Made by a program: the position numbers and the translations under genes | Assembly (NCBI GenBank): GCA_022572685.1 | Contig: JACZVL010000003.1 | Location: forward strand, 1 to 52,031 | DNA from: Pseudomonadota bacterium | Lineage (GTDB): Bacteria; Pseudomonadota; Alphaproteobacteria; Kiloniellales; J153 | DNA: 52,031 nucleotides | Reading direction: 5' to 3' | The notes under the pieces: model-generated | Seen by the model: only the letters and a program-made list of their open reading frames with translations | What the model was told of the DNA's origin: nothing | The model's database searches: none | Part shown: piece after piece, positions 27,003-35,687 of the stretch | How positions within the stretch are numbered: position 1 is the first letter of the stretch | Layout of the letters: every line of letters starts with the position of its first letter

Positions 27003-29642
27003 ATGGCTGAATACGACAAGGCGGACGGGCGCCCCGGGTCCATTGGGCCGGACCTGGACGCCCTCGATGAAGATATTCTGTCCGCCGGTCTGGAGGCGGA
27101 CCTGGACGGAGATTTCGGCGAGGACGCTCTCGATGAGGGCGGCCTGGAGGATTCCGGCGCCGCCGGCCTGGACGGCGAATTCGAGGAATCCGGCGACGAC
27201 AAGGACGACGACGAGGGCGGCGCCTTCGGCGGATCGGGCTTCTCCGGCGGATTTGGCGCCGGCGGGTTCCTGAGCGCCGGCGGTAGCGGCGGCCCGGGCT
27301 TCTCGTTCGGATCGTCCGACTCCGGTGATTCCGGCGACGAGTTGTTCGATTTCGATAGCCCGCCACCCCCACCGAGCTTCGATCACGGCGGAGCGGCCGG
27401 CTCCTTCGGCTCCCCCGGCGGCGGCGATTCGTCGCACGGCCGCCCGGATGACGCGGGCGTGTCTTTTGCGCCGAGCTTCGACGACGAGCCCGCGTCCGGC
27501 CCGGATTCCGATGCGTCGGCGTTCGGTGCTCTGGATGACGCCGATTTCGTCGCCAAGGCGGACCGGCCCAGCCCGTCCGACTTCGTGAGCGGCGACCACA
27601 GCAGGACCGACGGCAAGAAGGCCGACGACGAGATTGCCGGCGATGACGGCACGGACGTGATCCGCGGCTTCAAGGGCGAGGACACGATCGATGGCGCGAG
27701 CGGCGACGACTGGCTGCGCGGCGGTCACGGCGACGACGAGCTGACCGGCGGCTCCGGCTCCGACGTGGTCGACGGCGGGAAGGGCGACGACACGCTCAAT
27801 TACACCCTCGGCGACAACGCCGGCGCCGACGACTTCTACGACGGCGGCAAGGGCGTCGATACCCTCAAGATCAAGCTCGAGCCCGGCGAGCTGACCCAGG
27901 AGATGTGGGACGAACTCCAGGACCTGCGGGACTGGATGGCCGACAACTACAACGACAAGCGCTCCACCGGCCAATCGTTCAACGACGCGGCCGCGCGCAG
28001 CGCCAAGCATCCGATCTTCGAGACTTCCTTCGGCTTGACCGTGCGCAACATCGAGGAGCTCGAGGTCGAAGTCGATGGCGTTACGATCGACCTGAACGGC
28101 GACATGCCGACCTTCGACGAGGCGCCGGAGCCCGAGCCGGAGCCCGAGCCGGAGCCCGAGGACGAGCCCACAGCCGGCCCGGTGGTGATCGACCTGGAGA
28201 CGGAGGGCACCCGGGATTCGGGAGCCAGCACGATCGACAGCACGACCAGCGGCGACGGCGCGCTTTCGGTCGAGGCGCTGAGCGTGACCCTGCGCCCGGG
28301 CTCCCAGGCCACGATCTCCGTGGATGTCGAGGTTCGCGAGCTGCCGGCGATCTATGACGTGTTCATGGTGCAGGATCTTTCCGGCTCGTTCTGGGACGAC
28401 CTGCCCAACGTCCAGGCGCAATTCGGCGGGCTCTTCGATGCCCTGAACGCGGACGGTGACGTCCAGTTCGGCATCGGCTCCTTTATCGACAAGCCGGTCG
28501 GCGTGTTCGGATCGGACTCTGTGTTTATCGGTTACGACGACAGCGGCGAGCCCATCTACACCAGCGACTACGTCTACCAGACCCACCTGGCCGTGACCGG
28601 CGACAAGATTGCGATCCAGGACACCCTGGACGGATTGGACACCCAGTATGGCATCGACTGGAAGGAAGCCCAGCTCGAGGCCCTGGTGCAGGTCGCCCTG
28701 CGCGGCGCCGAGATCGGCTTTCGCGACGGCGCCCAGAAGTTCGTCGTGCTCTCGACCGACGCGGCGTTTCACCAGGAGGGCGACTACGCCGACGCCCCCC
28801 TGGGCGCCAACGACTACGATACCGAGATCGAGGACGAGGATTATCCCGAGGTGGTGGCGGTGGGCGAGCTGCTTGCCGCGGCCGGCATCATCCCGGTGTT
28901 CGCGGTCACCGAATACGTGGTGCCCTACTACCAGCAGCTGGTCGATCTCTGGGGCTTCGGTTCGGTCACGGTGCTGAGCGCGGACAGCAGCAACCTGGCG
29001 ACCGCGATCACCGAAGGCCTCAAGGCGGCGACCACCGATCTGAGCCTCACCATCAGCGGCGACGATTACGGCTACGTCTCCTCGATGACCCCGAGCTCTT
29101 ACGAGGACGTCGGCGCGGGGATCTACAGCTTCGACATCACCCTCGAGATTCCCGAGGATTCGGTCGATTACTCCAGCGACGGCATGACCCTGGTGATCGC
29201 CGGCTACGGCGAGGTCAACCTCGAGATCGCGATCGAATCGGTCGATGCCACCGGCGACAGCGGCGACGACACGCTGTCGGGCGACGATGGCGTCAACGGC
29301 CTCTACGGCCTGGCGGGCGCCGACACCCTCGACGGGCGCGGCGGCGACGACGTTCTCGAAGGCGGTTCGGGTGACGACACCATGACCGGCGGCCTGGGCG
29401 ACGACAGCTTCGTGTTTGCCGACGGCCATGGCAACGACACGATCACCGACTTCCTCGCGGGCGCGGCGGGCGGCGATGTCATCGACCTGCGCCGCCTGAC
29501 CGCGGCGGCCTCCTTCACCGACGTCATGGCCGCCGCCGCGCAGATCGGCGGCGACACCGTGATCGACTTCGGCGACGGCAACTCGATCACCCTGCTCGGC
29601 GTCGATTCGACGCAGTTGGAGGAGCAGGACTTCCTGTTCTAA
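27003..29642 (+). CDS. RTX (hemolysin-type calcium-binding) protein with integrin-beta-I-like vWA domain
   Basis: ATG 27003 with GGAGG 7-10 nt upstream; RTX nonapeptides GGHGDDELTGGSGSDVVDGGKGDDTL and GGDDVLEGGSGDDTMTGGLGDDSFVF; vWA/MIDAS DLSGSFWDDLPNV, IGSFIDKPVG, FVVLSTDAAFH, IPVFAVTEYVV. Confidence 0.9.
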   Translation: MAEYDKADGRPGSIGPDLDALDEDILSAGLEADLDGDFGEDALDEGGLEDSGAAGLDGEFEESGDDKDDDEGGAFGGSGFSGGFGAGGFLSAGGSGGPGFSFGSSDSGDSGDELFDFDSPPPPPSFDHGGAAGSFGSPGGGDSSHGRPDDAGVSFAPSFDDEPASGPDSDASAFGALDDADFVAKADRPSPSDFVSGDHSRTDGKKADDEIAGDDGTDVIRGFKGEDTIDGASGDDWLRGGHGDDELTGGSGSDVVDGGKGDDTLNYTLGDNAGADDFYDGGKGVDTLKIKLEPGELTQEMWDELQDLRDWMADNYNDKRSTGQSFNDAAARSAKHPIFETSFGLTVRNIEELEVEVDGVTIDLNGDMPTFDEAPEPEPEPEPEPEDEPTAGPVVIDLETEGTRDSGASTIDSTTSGDGALSVEALSVTLRPGSQATISVDVEVRELPAIYDVFMVQDLSGSFWDDLPNVQAQFGGLFDALNADGDVQFGIGSFIDKPVGVFGSDSVFIGYDDSGEPIYTSDYVYQTHLAVTGDKIAIQDTLDGLDTQYGIDWKEAQLEALVQVALRGAEIGFRDGAQKFVVLSTDAAFHQEGDYADAPLGANDYDTEIEDEDYPEVVAVGELLAAAGIIPVFAVTEYVVPYYQQLVDLWGFGSVTVLSADSSNLATAITEGLKAATTDLSLTISGDDYGYVSSMTPSSYEDVGAGIYSFDITLEIPEDSVDYSSDGMTLVIAGYGEVNLEIAIESVDATGDSGDDTLSGDDGVNGLYGLAGADTLDGRGGDDVLEGGSGDDTMTGGLGDDSFVFADGHGNDTITDFLAGAAGGDVIDLRRLTAAASFTDVMAAAAQIGGDTVIDFGDGNSITLLGVDSTQLEEQDFLF

Positions 29643-29682
29643 GCGCGGATTTCGCTAAATCCGGCCCAGGAGCTTGAAAAAC

Positions 29683-32600
29683 ATGACGCAGAAACCCAAT
29701 CGGCCGGGCCCGGCCGGGAGCCTGCTGCGCGAGACCCTGGCCGCCTGCCGCGGCGGGTTCCGGGTCGTGGTGCTGTGCAGCCTCGCGATCAACCTGCTGA
29801 TGATGACCGCGCCGCTCTACATGCTGCAGGTTTTCGACCGGGTCATCGCCAGCCGCAGCACCGACACCCTGTTCTACCTGACCCTGATCGCGCTGGGCGC
29901 GCTGGGCGCGCTGGGCGCGCTCGAGGTGGTGCGTGGCCGCTCGATGGTGAAGCTCGGCACCTGGCTGGACGCGCGCCTGAGCGTTCCGGTGCTGGCCGGC
30001 AGCCTGGCCGGCGCCGCCCAAGGTAATCGCGAGCCCTCGGTTCAGGGCCTGCGCGATCTTTCGACCCTGCGTGGCTTCCTGACCGGCTCGGCCGTGTTCC
30101 CGATCCTGGATGCGCCCTGGACGCCGCTGTTCCTGGCCGTGATCTTCCTGCTGCATCCCCTGCTGGGGCTGCTGGCGGTGCTCGGCGCGGCGATCCTGTT
30201 GGCGCTCGCGCTCGGCAACGACCTCGCCACACGGCGCCTGGTCGAGCGCTCCGGCGCCGCCTCGATCGCGGCCCTGCGCCAGGCCGAAGCCGGGCTACGC
30301 AACGTCGACACCGTGATGGCCATGGGGCTGCTGGGCAACCTGGTCAAGCGCTGGCGCGGCGCCAACGAGAACACCCTCGACCTGCTGGCCCGGGCCAGTC
30401 ACCGCAGCGGCGCCTTCACCGCCGCCGCCAAGGGGTTCCGGCTGGCGTTGCAGATCGCCATGCTCGGCCTCGGCGCCTGGCTGGTGATCGGCAGCGAGCT
30501 GACCGCCGGCGGCATGATCGCCTCCTCGATCCTGCTGGGGCGCGCGCTGTCGCCGGTCGATCAGGCGATCAATTCCTGGAAGTCGGCGGTCGGCGCGCGC
30601 GCGGCCTACCTCCGGATCAAGCAGATCCTGGACGCGGCGCCGGCGCGCGGCGCGGCCATGGCCCTGCCCGCCCCCGAGGGCGCGCTGAGCGTCGAGAACC
30701 TGACCTATGCCCATCCCGGGACCACGGAAACGATCCTGCGCGGGCTGAGCTTTCAGCTCGAACCCGGCGAGAGCCTGGGTATCATCGGGCCGACCGCTTC
30801 GGGCAAGACCACCCTGGCGCGGCTGCTGGTCGGCAATCTGGAGCCGACCGCCGGCCATGTGCGCCTCGACAGCGCCGACCTCTGGCAGTGGGACTCCGAG
30901 GATCTGGGCCGTTACCTGGGCTATCTGCCGCAGGACGTCGAGCTGTTCGACGCCAGCGTGCGCGAGAACATCGCGCGCCTGGGCGAGGTCGAGCCGGCCG
31001 AGGTGGTCGAGGCGGCGCGGCTGGCCCAGGTCCACGAGCTGATCCTGCGCCTGCCCCAGGGCTACGAGACCGAAATCGGCCACGGCGGCGCGGTGCTGTC
31101 GGGCGGCCAGCGCCAGCGCATCGCGCTCGCCCGCGCCATGTTCGGCGCGCCGCGCCTGGTGGTGCTCGACGAGCCCAACGCCAACCTCGACCAGAGCGGC
31201 GAGGCGGCGCTGTTGGGCGCGCTCGGCGCCCTTCGGGACCAGAAGGCGACCACCGTGGTGATCGCCCACCGCCCCAGCATCCTGCGTCACGTGGACAAGA
31301 TCCTGGTGCTGCGCCCCGACGGGCCGGCCGCCTTCGGTCCGCGCGACCAGATTCTGAAAATGGTGACCGGCCCGGCCGCCAGCCGCGCCCCCGCCCGGCC
31401 CCGGCCCCGGCCCCGGCCAGTGGAATGGGGGCCGATACCGACGAGGACGACCATGATCTTATCGAACACGCCTAAAAACCCGACCGACAGCCAGACCACC
31501 GGGCTCGCCGATCGCGAACGCCCGGAGGTGCGGCGCGAGGCGGTGGCATCGGTCGTCATCGTCGGGGTGTTCCTGGCGGGGCTGATCGGCTGGGCCGCGG
31601 TCGCGCCGCTCGAAAGCGCGGCGATCGCGCCGGGCGTGGTCAGCATCGACGGCTATCGCAAGACGGTGCAACACCTCGAAGGCGGCATCGTCCGCGAGAT
31701 CCTGGTGCGCGAGGGCGCTCAGGTCGCCGCCGGCCAGGTCCTGATCCGCCTGGACGACACCACCCCGCGGGCCAGCCTGGAGTTGCTGCACGGCCGCTGG
31801 CTGGTGGCCAGCGCGCTGGAGGCCCGGCTCCAGGCCGAGCGCGACGGGCGCGACGGGGTCCGCTACCCCGAGGCCCTGACCGGGCGCCGCGACGACCCCA
31901 AGACGCGGCAGGTCGTGGAAGGCCAGGACAATATCTTCCAGGCGCGCCGCGAGGCGCTCAGCAGCCAGGTCGCGATCCTCGAGCAGCGGGCGGCCGAGTA
32001 CGGCGAGGAGATCGCCGGCATCTCGGGCCAGATCCGCGCCGAGACCGAACAGCTCGCCCTGCTCGAGGAGGAGCTCGCCGACGTGCGCACGCTCTACGAC
32101 AAGGGCTTCGCGCGCAAACCCAAGCTGCTGCAGTTGCAGCGCCGCATCGCCGAGATCGAGGGCAACCGGAACCTGCATCGGGCCCAGATCGCCCGCGCCC
32201 GCCAGTCGATCGGCGAGACCCGCATGCGCGCCGCCGATCTCGAGACCACCCGGCTCAACCAGGTGGTCGAGGAGCTGCGCAAGGCCCAGGCCGAGCTCTA
32301 CGACCTCGACCAGCGCCTGCGCGCCGCCAAGGACGTGCTGGCACGGACCGAGATCCGGGCCCCGCTCGGCGGCACCGTGGTCGACCTGCGGGTGCACAGC
32401 GCGGGCGGCGTGATCGCTTCGGGCGCGCCACTGCTCGACATCGTGCCGCGGGAGGGGCGCCTGGTGATCGAGGCCAGGATCGATCCCAAGGACATCGACG
32501 TGGTGCGCGAGGGGCTCGACGCCCAGGTCCGCTTCACCGCCTTCAACCAGCGCCACCGGGCGCCCGCGGCGGCGCGGCTGACCTCGATCTCGGCCGATCT

Positions 32601-32805
32601 GCTGACCGACGAGGCGAGCGGCCAGAGCTACTACCTGGCCCGGGTCGAGTTGGTGATCGAGGACGCGAACGCCGCGGCGGAGCTGGCCGCGCTCCATCCC
32701 GGCATGCAGGCCGAGGTGATGTTCGTGACCGGCGCGCGCACGGCGCTCGACTACCTGCTGGAGCCGCTGGTGCTCAGCTTCAACCGCGCGTTCCGGGAGA
32801 GCTGA
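29683..32805 (+). CDS. Type I secretion system ABC permease/ATPase (PrtD-like) fused in frame to HlyD/PrtE-like membrane fusion protein
   Basis: PrtD part: LINLLMMTAPLYMLQVFDRVIASRSTDTL, GPTASGKTTLARLLVG, LSGGQRQRIALARAMFGAPRLVVLDEPNANLD; MFP part from about 31453: GVVSIDGYRKTVQHLEGGIVREILVREG...TEIRAPLGGTVVDLRVHSAGGVI; no stop codon between them in the ORF track. Confidence 0.9.
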   Translation: MTQKPNRPGPAGSLLRETLAACRGGFRVVVLCSLAINLLMMTAPLYMLQVFDRVIASRSTDTLFYLTLIALGALGALGALEVVRGRSMVKLGTWLDARLSVPVLAGSLAGAAQGNREPSVQGLRDLSTLRGFLTGSAVFPILDAPWTPLFLAVIFLLHPLLGLLAVLGAAILLALALGNDLATRRLVERSGAASIAALRQAEAGLRNVDTVMAMGLLGNLVKRWRGANENTLDLLARASHRSGAFTAAAKGFRLALQIAMLGLGAWLVIGSELTAGGMIASSILLGRALSPVDQAINSWKSAVGARAAYLRIKQILDAAPARGAAMALPAPEGALSVENLTYAHPGTTETILRGLSFQLEPGESLGIIGPTASGKTTLARLLVGNLEPTAGHVRLDSADLWQWDSEDLGRYLGYLPQDVELFDASVRENIARLGEVEPAEVVEAARLAQVHELILRLPQGYETEIGHGGAVLSGGQRQRIALARAMFGAPRLVVLDEPNANLDQSGEAALLGALGALRDQKATTVVIAHRPSILRHVDKILVLRPDGPAAFGPRDQILKMVTGPAASRAPARPRPRPRPVEWGPIPTRTTMILSNTPKNPTDSQTTGLADRERPEVRREAVASVVIVGVFLAGLIGWAAVAPLESAAIAPGVVSIDGYRKTVQHLEGGIVREILVREGAQVAAGQVLIRLDDTTPRASLELLHGRWLVASALEARLQAERDGRDGVRYPEALTGRRDDPKTRQVVEGQDNIFQARREALSSQVAILEQRAAEYGEEIAGISGQIRAETEQLALLEEELADVRTLYDKGFARKPKLLQLQRRIAEIEGNRNLHRAQIARARQSIGETRMRAADLETTRLNQVVEELRKAQAELYDLDQRLRAAKDVLARTEIRAPLGGTVVDLRVHSAGGVIASGAPLLDIVPREGRLVIEARIDPKDIDVVREGLDAQVRFTAFNQRHRAPAAARLTSISADLLTDEASGQSYYLARVELVIEDANAAAELAALHPGMQAEVMFVTGARTALDYLLEPLVLSFNRAFRES

Positions 32806-32873
32806 CGCGCCGGCATTTGCATTCGGCCCCGTATCACCTATTTTGACCCCACGTTACCCAGGCGTGGCGTTCC

Positions 32874-32963
32874 GGATGGGTGCCCGAGCGGTTGAAGGGA
32901 CCGGTCTTGAAAACCGGCAGGCGTGAGAGCGCCTCGTGGGTTCGAATCCCACCCCATCCGCCA
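32874..32963 (+). tRNA. tRNA-Ser (anticodon UGA)
   Basis: Acceptor GGATGGG/CCCATCC-G-CCA, anticodon stem CCGGT-CTTGAAA-ACCGG, long variable arm, T-loop GGTTCGAATCC, encoded CCA. Confidence 0.95.
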
Positions 32964-33124
32964 CGATTTAAATTATTGATATAACAGTGTTATTATGGTT
33001 TTCAGTGGTGCTGAATCCGCGACTCTTTGCGAGGGTCTGGGGCCCGTGTGCATCGGCCGTATGGTCCCGTGAGACAACCGAGTCCCGTATGTGGGCCCCC
33101 GATACCCCGAATATCTCTTTCGGC

Positions 33125-33930
33125 GGCAGTGTCAGAGCAAATGCTTGAGCGCCGAAAGCACGTCTCGTAGCGTCCCGGGCGAAAAATCCATTCCGTTATT
33201 TCAAGACATCGCCCGAGATCATCCGCTTGACGGTCATGATGTATCTCCGCTTCCCATTATCGTTACGGCAGGTCGAAGACCGGCTCCACGAGCGCGGTAT
33301 CGTTATTTGCCACGAGACGCTACGAGCCTGGTGGAACCGGTTCGGTCCGATGTTTGCAGCAGATATCAAGAGGAAGCGGTCAGCATCGATGCGTGTCCAT
33401 ATCCCATGGCGCTGGCATCTGGACGAGGTTTTCGTGCGGATCAATGGCGATACTTACTATCTTTGGCGGGCAGTCGACCACGAAGGAGAAGTCCTTGAAG
33501 TCTTCGTCACCAAGAAACGAGATCGCAAGGCTGCATTGAATTTTTTACGCAATGCGATGAAACGATATGGCCGTCCGGAGGCCATCGTGACAGACAAGCT
33601 TCGGCCCTACCACGCGGCGATGAAGGTCATTGGAAATGCCGAACGCCAGGAGACTGGGCGTTGGCTCAACAATAGGGCCGAGAATTCACATCAGCCGTTG
33701 CGGCGACGAGAGCGAGCGATGGCGAAATTCAGGCGTGCAACGTCGCTTCAGAAATTCGCCTCGATCCACGCCTCGGTTCACAATCTCTTCGACCAGGAAC
33801 GTCATCTTTACAACCGTGAAAACTTCCAACTCAACCGCTCCGCCGCCTTGGCGGAGTGGCGTCGACTTGCGGCCTGAGATCTACCGTTTATGGGGTTGTG
33901 CCGGCCGGTTCGCTTTCCCCTGACACCGCC
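33125..33930 (+). mobile_element. IS6-family insertion sequence (about 0.8 kb)
   Basis: Transposase plus imperfect terminal inverted repeats GGCAGTGTCAGAGCAA (left) and GGCGGTGTCAGGGGAAAG (right, reverse complement); no obvious 8-bp direct repeat. Confidence 0.8.
33227..33877 (+). CDS. IS6-family transposase (start uncertain)
   Basis: Reading frame continues upstream as KNPFRYFKTSPEIIRLTVMMYLRFPLSLRQVEDRLHERG; DDE motifs WHLDEVFVRI, AIVTDKLRPYHAA, NNRAENSHQPLRRRERAM. Confidence 0.88.
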   Translation: MTVMMYLRFPLSLRQVEDRLHERGIVICHETLRAWWNRFGPMFAADIKRKRSASMRVHIPWRWHLDEVFVRINGDTYYLWRAVDHEGEVLEVFVTKKRDRKAALNFLRNAMKRYGRPEAIVTDKLRPYHAAMKVIGNAERQETGRWLNNRAENSHQPLRRRERAMAKFRRATSLQKFASIHASVHNLFDQERHLYNRENFQLNRSAALAEWRRLAA

Positions 33931-33935
33931 GAGAC

Positions 33936-34178
33936 TCACTCTACGCCGGCGATAAAATTGCGCATATGAGCCTCTTCGTCTTCGAACTCGTCCACCCGGC
34001 TCTTGACCACGTCGCCGATGCTGATCATGCCGATCAGTTTGCCGTCGTCCCCCGTGACCATGAGAGCGCCGATGTGCTCTTCCTTCAGGATCTTTGCGGC
34101 TTCCGCGACGACCGTCTCCGGGCCGATCGTAACGATCCGGTGGGCCTTCTTTTGCTTGAACATTTGCGTCACGAGCAT
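33936..34178 (-). CDS. Short CBS-domain protein (single CBS-like unit)
   Basis: MLVTQMFKQKKAHRIVTIGPETVVAEAAKILKEEHIGALMVTGDDGKLIGMISIGDVVKSRVDEFEDEEAHMRNFI; strong RBS GAGGAGGGG. Confidence 0.8.
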   Translation of the reverse strand: MLVTQMFKQKKAHRIVTIGPETVVAEAAKILKEEHIGALMVTGDDGKLIGMISIGDVVKSRVDEFEDEEAHMRNFIAGVE

Positions 34179-34265
34179 GAGGCACCCCTCCTCATTTACT
34201 TCGCTCTGACGGCTCGTCAGTCGGCAAATTTGCCAAACGCCAACTTTCAATATCTCACGATCCCG

Positions 34266-34297
34266 GGATAAAGCCAAATGTGGATAAAGCCAAATGT
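34266..34297. repeat. Perfect 16-bp tandem duplication GGATAAAGCCAAATGT x2
   Basis: Directly visible: GGATAAAGCCAAATGTGGATAAAGCCAAATGT. Confidence 0.95.
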
Positions 34298-34668
34298 GTT
34301 GTGTCCGGGACGTGGTTACAGCGTATAGGAAGCGACGGCCAGGAACGTGGCAACGGGTCGGTCCGCTACTGCGGCTGGCGCCAGCGCTCCGGCGTTCGGC
34401 AATGCCACGGGTCCCGTGCCCGACCCATCCTCGCCCCCGCTACACAAACCCTTTGGAACGAATCCAGAACCGGACACTTCGCGCGCTATCGAATCCGATC
34501 AATTCACACGCTAGCTACACTCGGAAAATCGCCCAGTTGTCCCTACTCTTCGAACACTGTACACTTCCCCAAGCGAGACTCGAAATCGGAGAACCTGCCC
34601 TCGGGCCCCCTGGGCGCAGGCATGCCGTGGGGCCTTGTTTCCGGTCCTGGCAAGGAGCGGCAACCGTC

Positions 34669-35655
34669 ATGGACGACTTCCTCGTCGTCGTTGTGATCGT
34701 GGGTAAGATGATCGTGGTCATCGCGATCCTTTTCGTCCTGCCGATCCCCCTCACCTGGTTGGAGCGCAAGATCGCGGGCCACATTCAGCAAAGGCTGGGG
34801 CCCATGCGGGTGGGCTGGCACGGATTGCTGCAGCCGGTGGCCGACGGGATCAAGCTGTTGACCAAGGAGGATCACATCCCGGCAGAGGCCGACCGCTTTC
34901 TCTTCAAGCTGGCACCGATTATCGCCCTGGTCCCGCCGTTCGCGGCTTTTGTGGCGATTCCGTTCGGCGATCGCGTCACGCTCTTCGGCACCGAGATCAC
35001 CCTCTATCTTTCCGACATGAACGTGGGGCTGCTCTATATCCTTGCCGTGCTGGGGATCGGAACCTTTGGGGTGATCCTCGCCGGCTGGGCGTCCAACAGC
35101 AAGTACGCCGTCCTCGGCAGCCTGCGGACCTGCGCTCAAATGATCAGCTACGAGATTCCGATGGGGTTCTCGGTCATCGGCGTGGTCATGCTTGCCCAAT
35201 CCATGAGCCTGCTGGACATCGTCGAGGCCCAGGCCGGGCTCTGGAATGTCGTCTACCAGCCGCTGGGCTTTTTCGTGTTTTTCGTAGCCGGTCTCGCCGA
35301 GGCTCAGAGAATCCCGTTCGACCTGCCGGAGGCGGACGGGGACCTGGGTGCCGGCTATCACACGGAATACAGCGGGATGCGGTTTTCCTTCTTCATGATC
35401 AGCGAGTACGTGATCGTCGTGGTGCTGTCGACACTCAATGTGATCCTCTTTTTCGGCGGTTGGAACGGGGCGTTGCTCCCGCTGCCGGCGGCCGTCTGGT
35501 TTCTGCTCAAGGTGGGTTTTTTCGTCTGGGTTTTCATGTGGTTCCGGTTCACTTTTCCCCGTTACCGCTACGACCAGTTGATGACAATCGGGTGGAAGGT
35601 CCTGCTGCCGTTGTCCCTGGCCAACATCCTGTTGAGCGGGATCTTCCTGATCTGA
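34669..35655 (+). CDS. nuoH: NADH-quinone oxidoreductase subunit H
   Basis: TWLERKIAGHIQQRLGPMRVGWHGLLQPVADGIKLLTKED, EIPMGFSVIGVVM, AEAQRIPFDLPEADGDLGAGYHTEYSGMRF. Confidence 0.96.
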   Translation: MDDFLVVVVIVGKMIVVIAILFVLPIPLTWLERKIAGHIQQRLGPMRVGWHGLLQPVADGIKLLTKEDHIPAEADRFLFKLAPIIALVPPFAAFVAIPFGDRVTLFGTEITLYLSDMNVGLLYILAVLGIGTFGVILAGWASNSKYAVLGSLRTCAQMISYEIPMGFSVIGVVMLAQSMSLLDIVEAQAGLWNVVYQPLGFFVFFVAGLAEAQRIPFDLPEADGDLGAGYHTEYSGMRFSFFMISEYVIVVVLSTLNVILFFGGWNGALLPLPAAVWFLLKVGFFVWVFMWFRFTFPRYRYDQLMTIGWKVLLPLSLANILLSGIFLI

Positions 35656-35687
35656 ACCGTATCGCCAAACCGAGAGACACGTAAATC

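Noticed and set aside
27660-27800. Short GC-rich repeats in the RTX gene considered as CRISPR or tandem DNA repeats
   Set aside because: Explained by RTX nonapeptide coding repeats (GGxGxDxxx); no spacer structure. No CRISPR array seen anywhere in the window.
26898-29429. 843-aa minus-strand ORF opposite the RTX gene
   Set aside because: Mirror of the biased RTX repeat composition; Val/Ala/Arg/Gly-rich without motifs; RTX gene on plus strand has RBS and domains.
29895-29925. GGCGCGCTG triplet tandem repeat
   Set aside because: Encodes GALGALGAL within a transmembrane helix of the ABC transporter; ordinary coding repeat.
34294-34668. N-terminal extension of the nuoH ORF (125 aa)
   Set aside because: Translation is Arg/Pro-rich and unlike NuoH; ATG 34669 with GGAG upstream fits the NuoH N-terminus.
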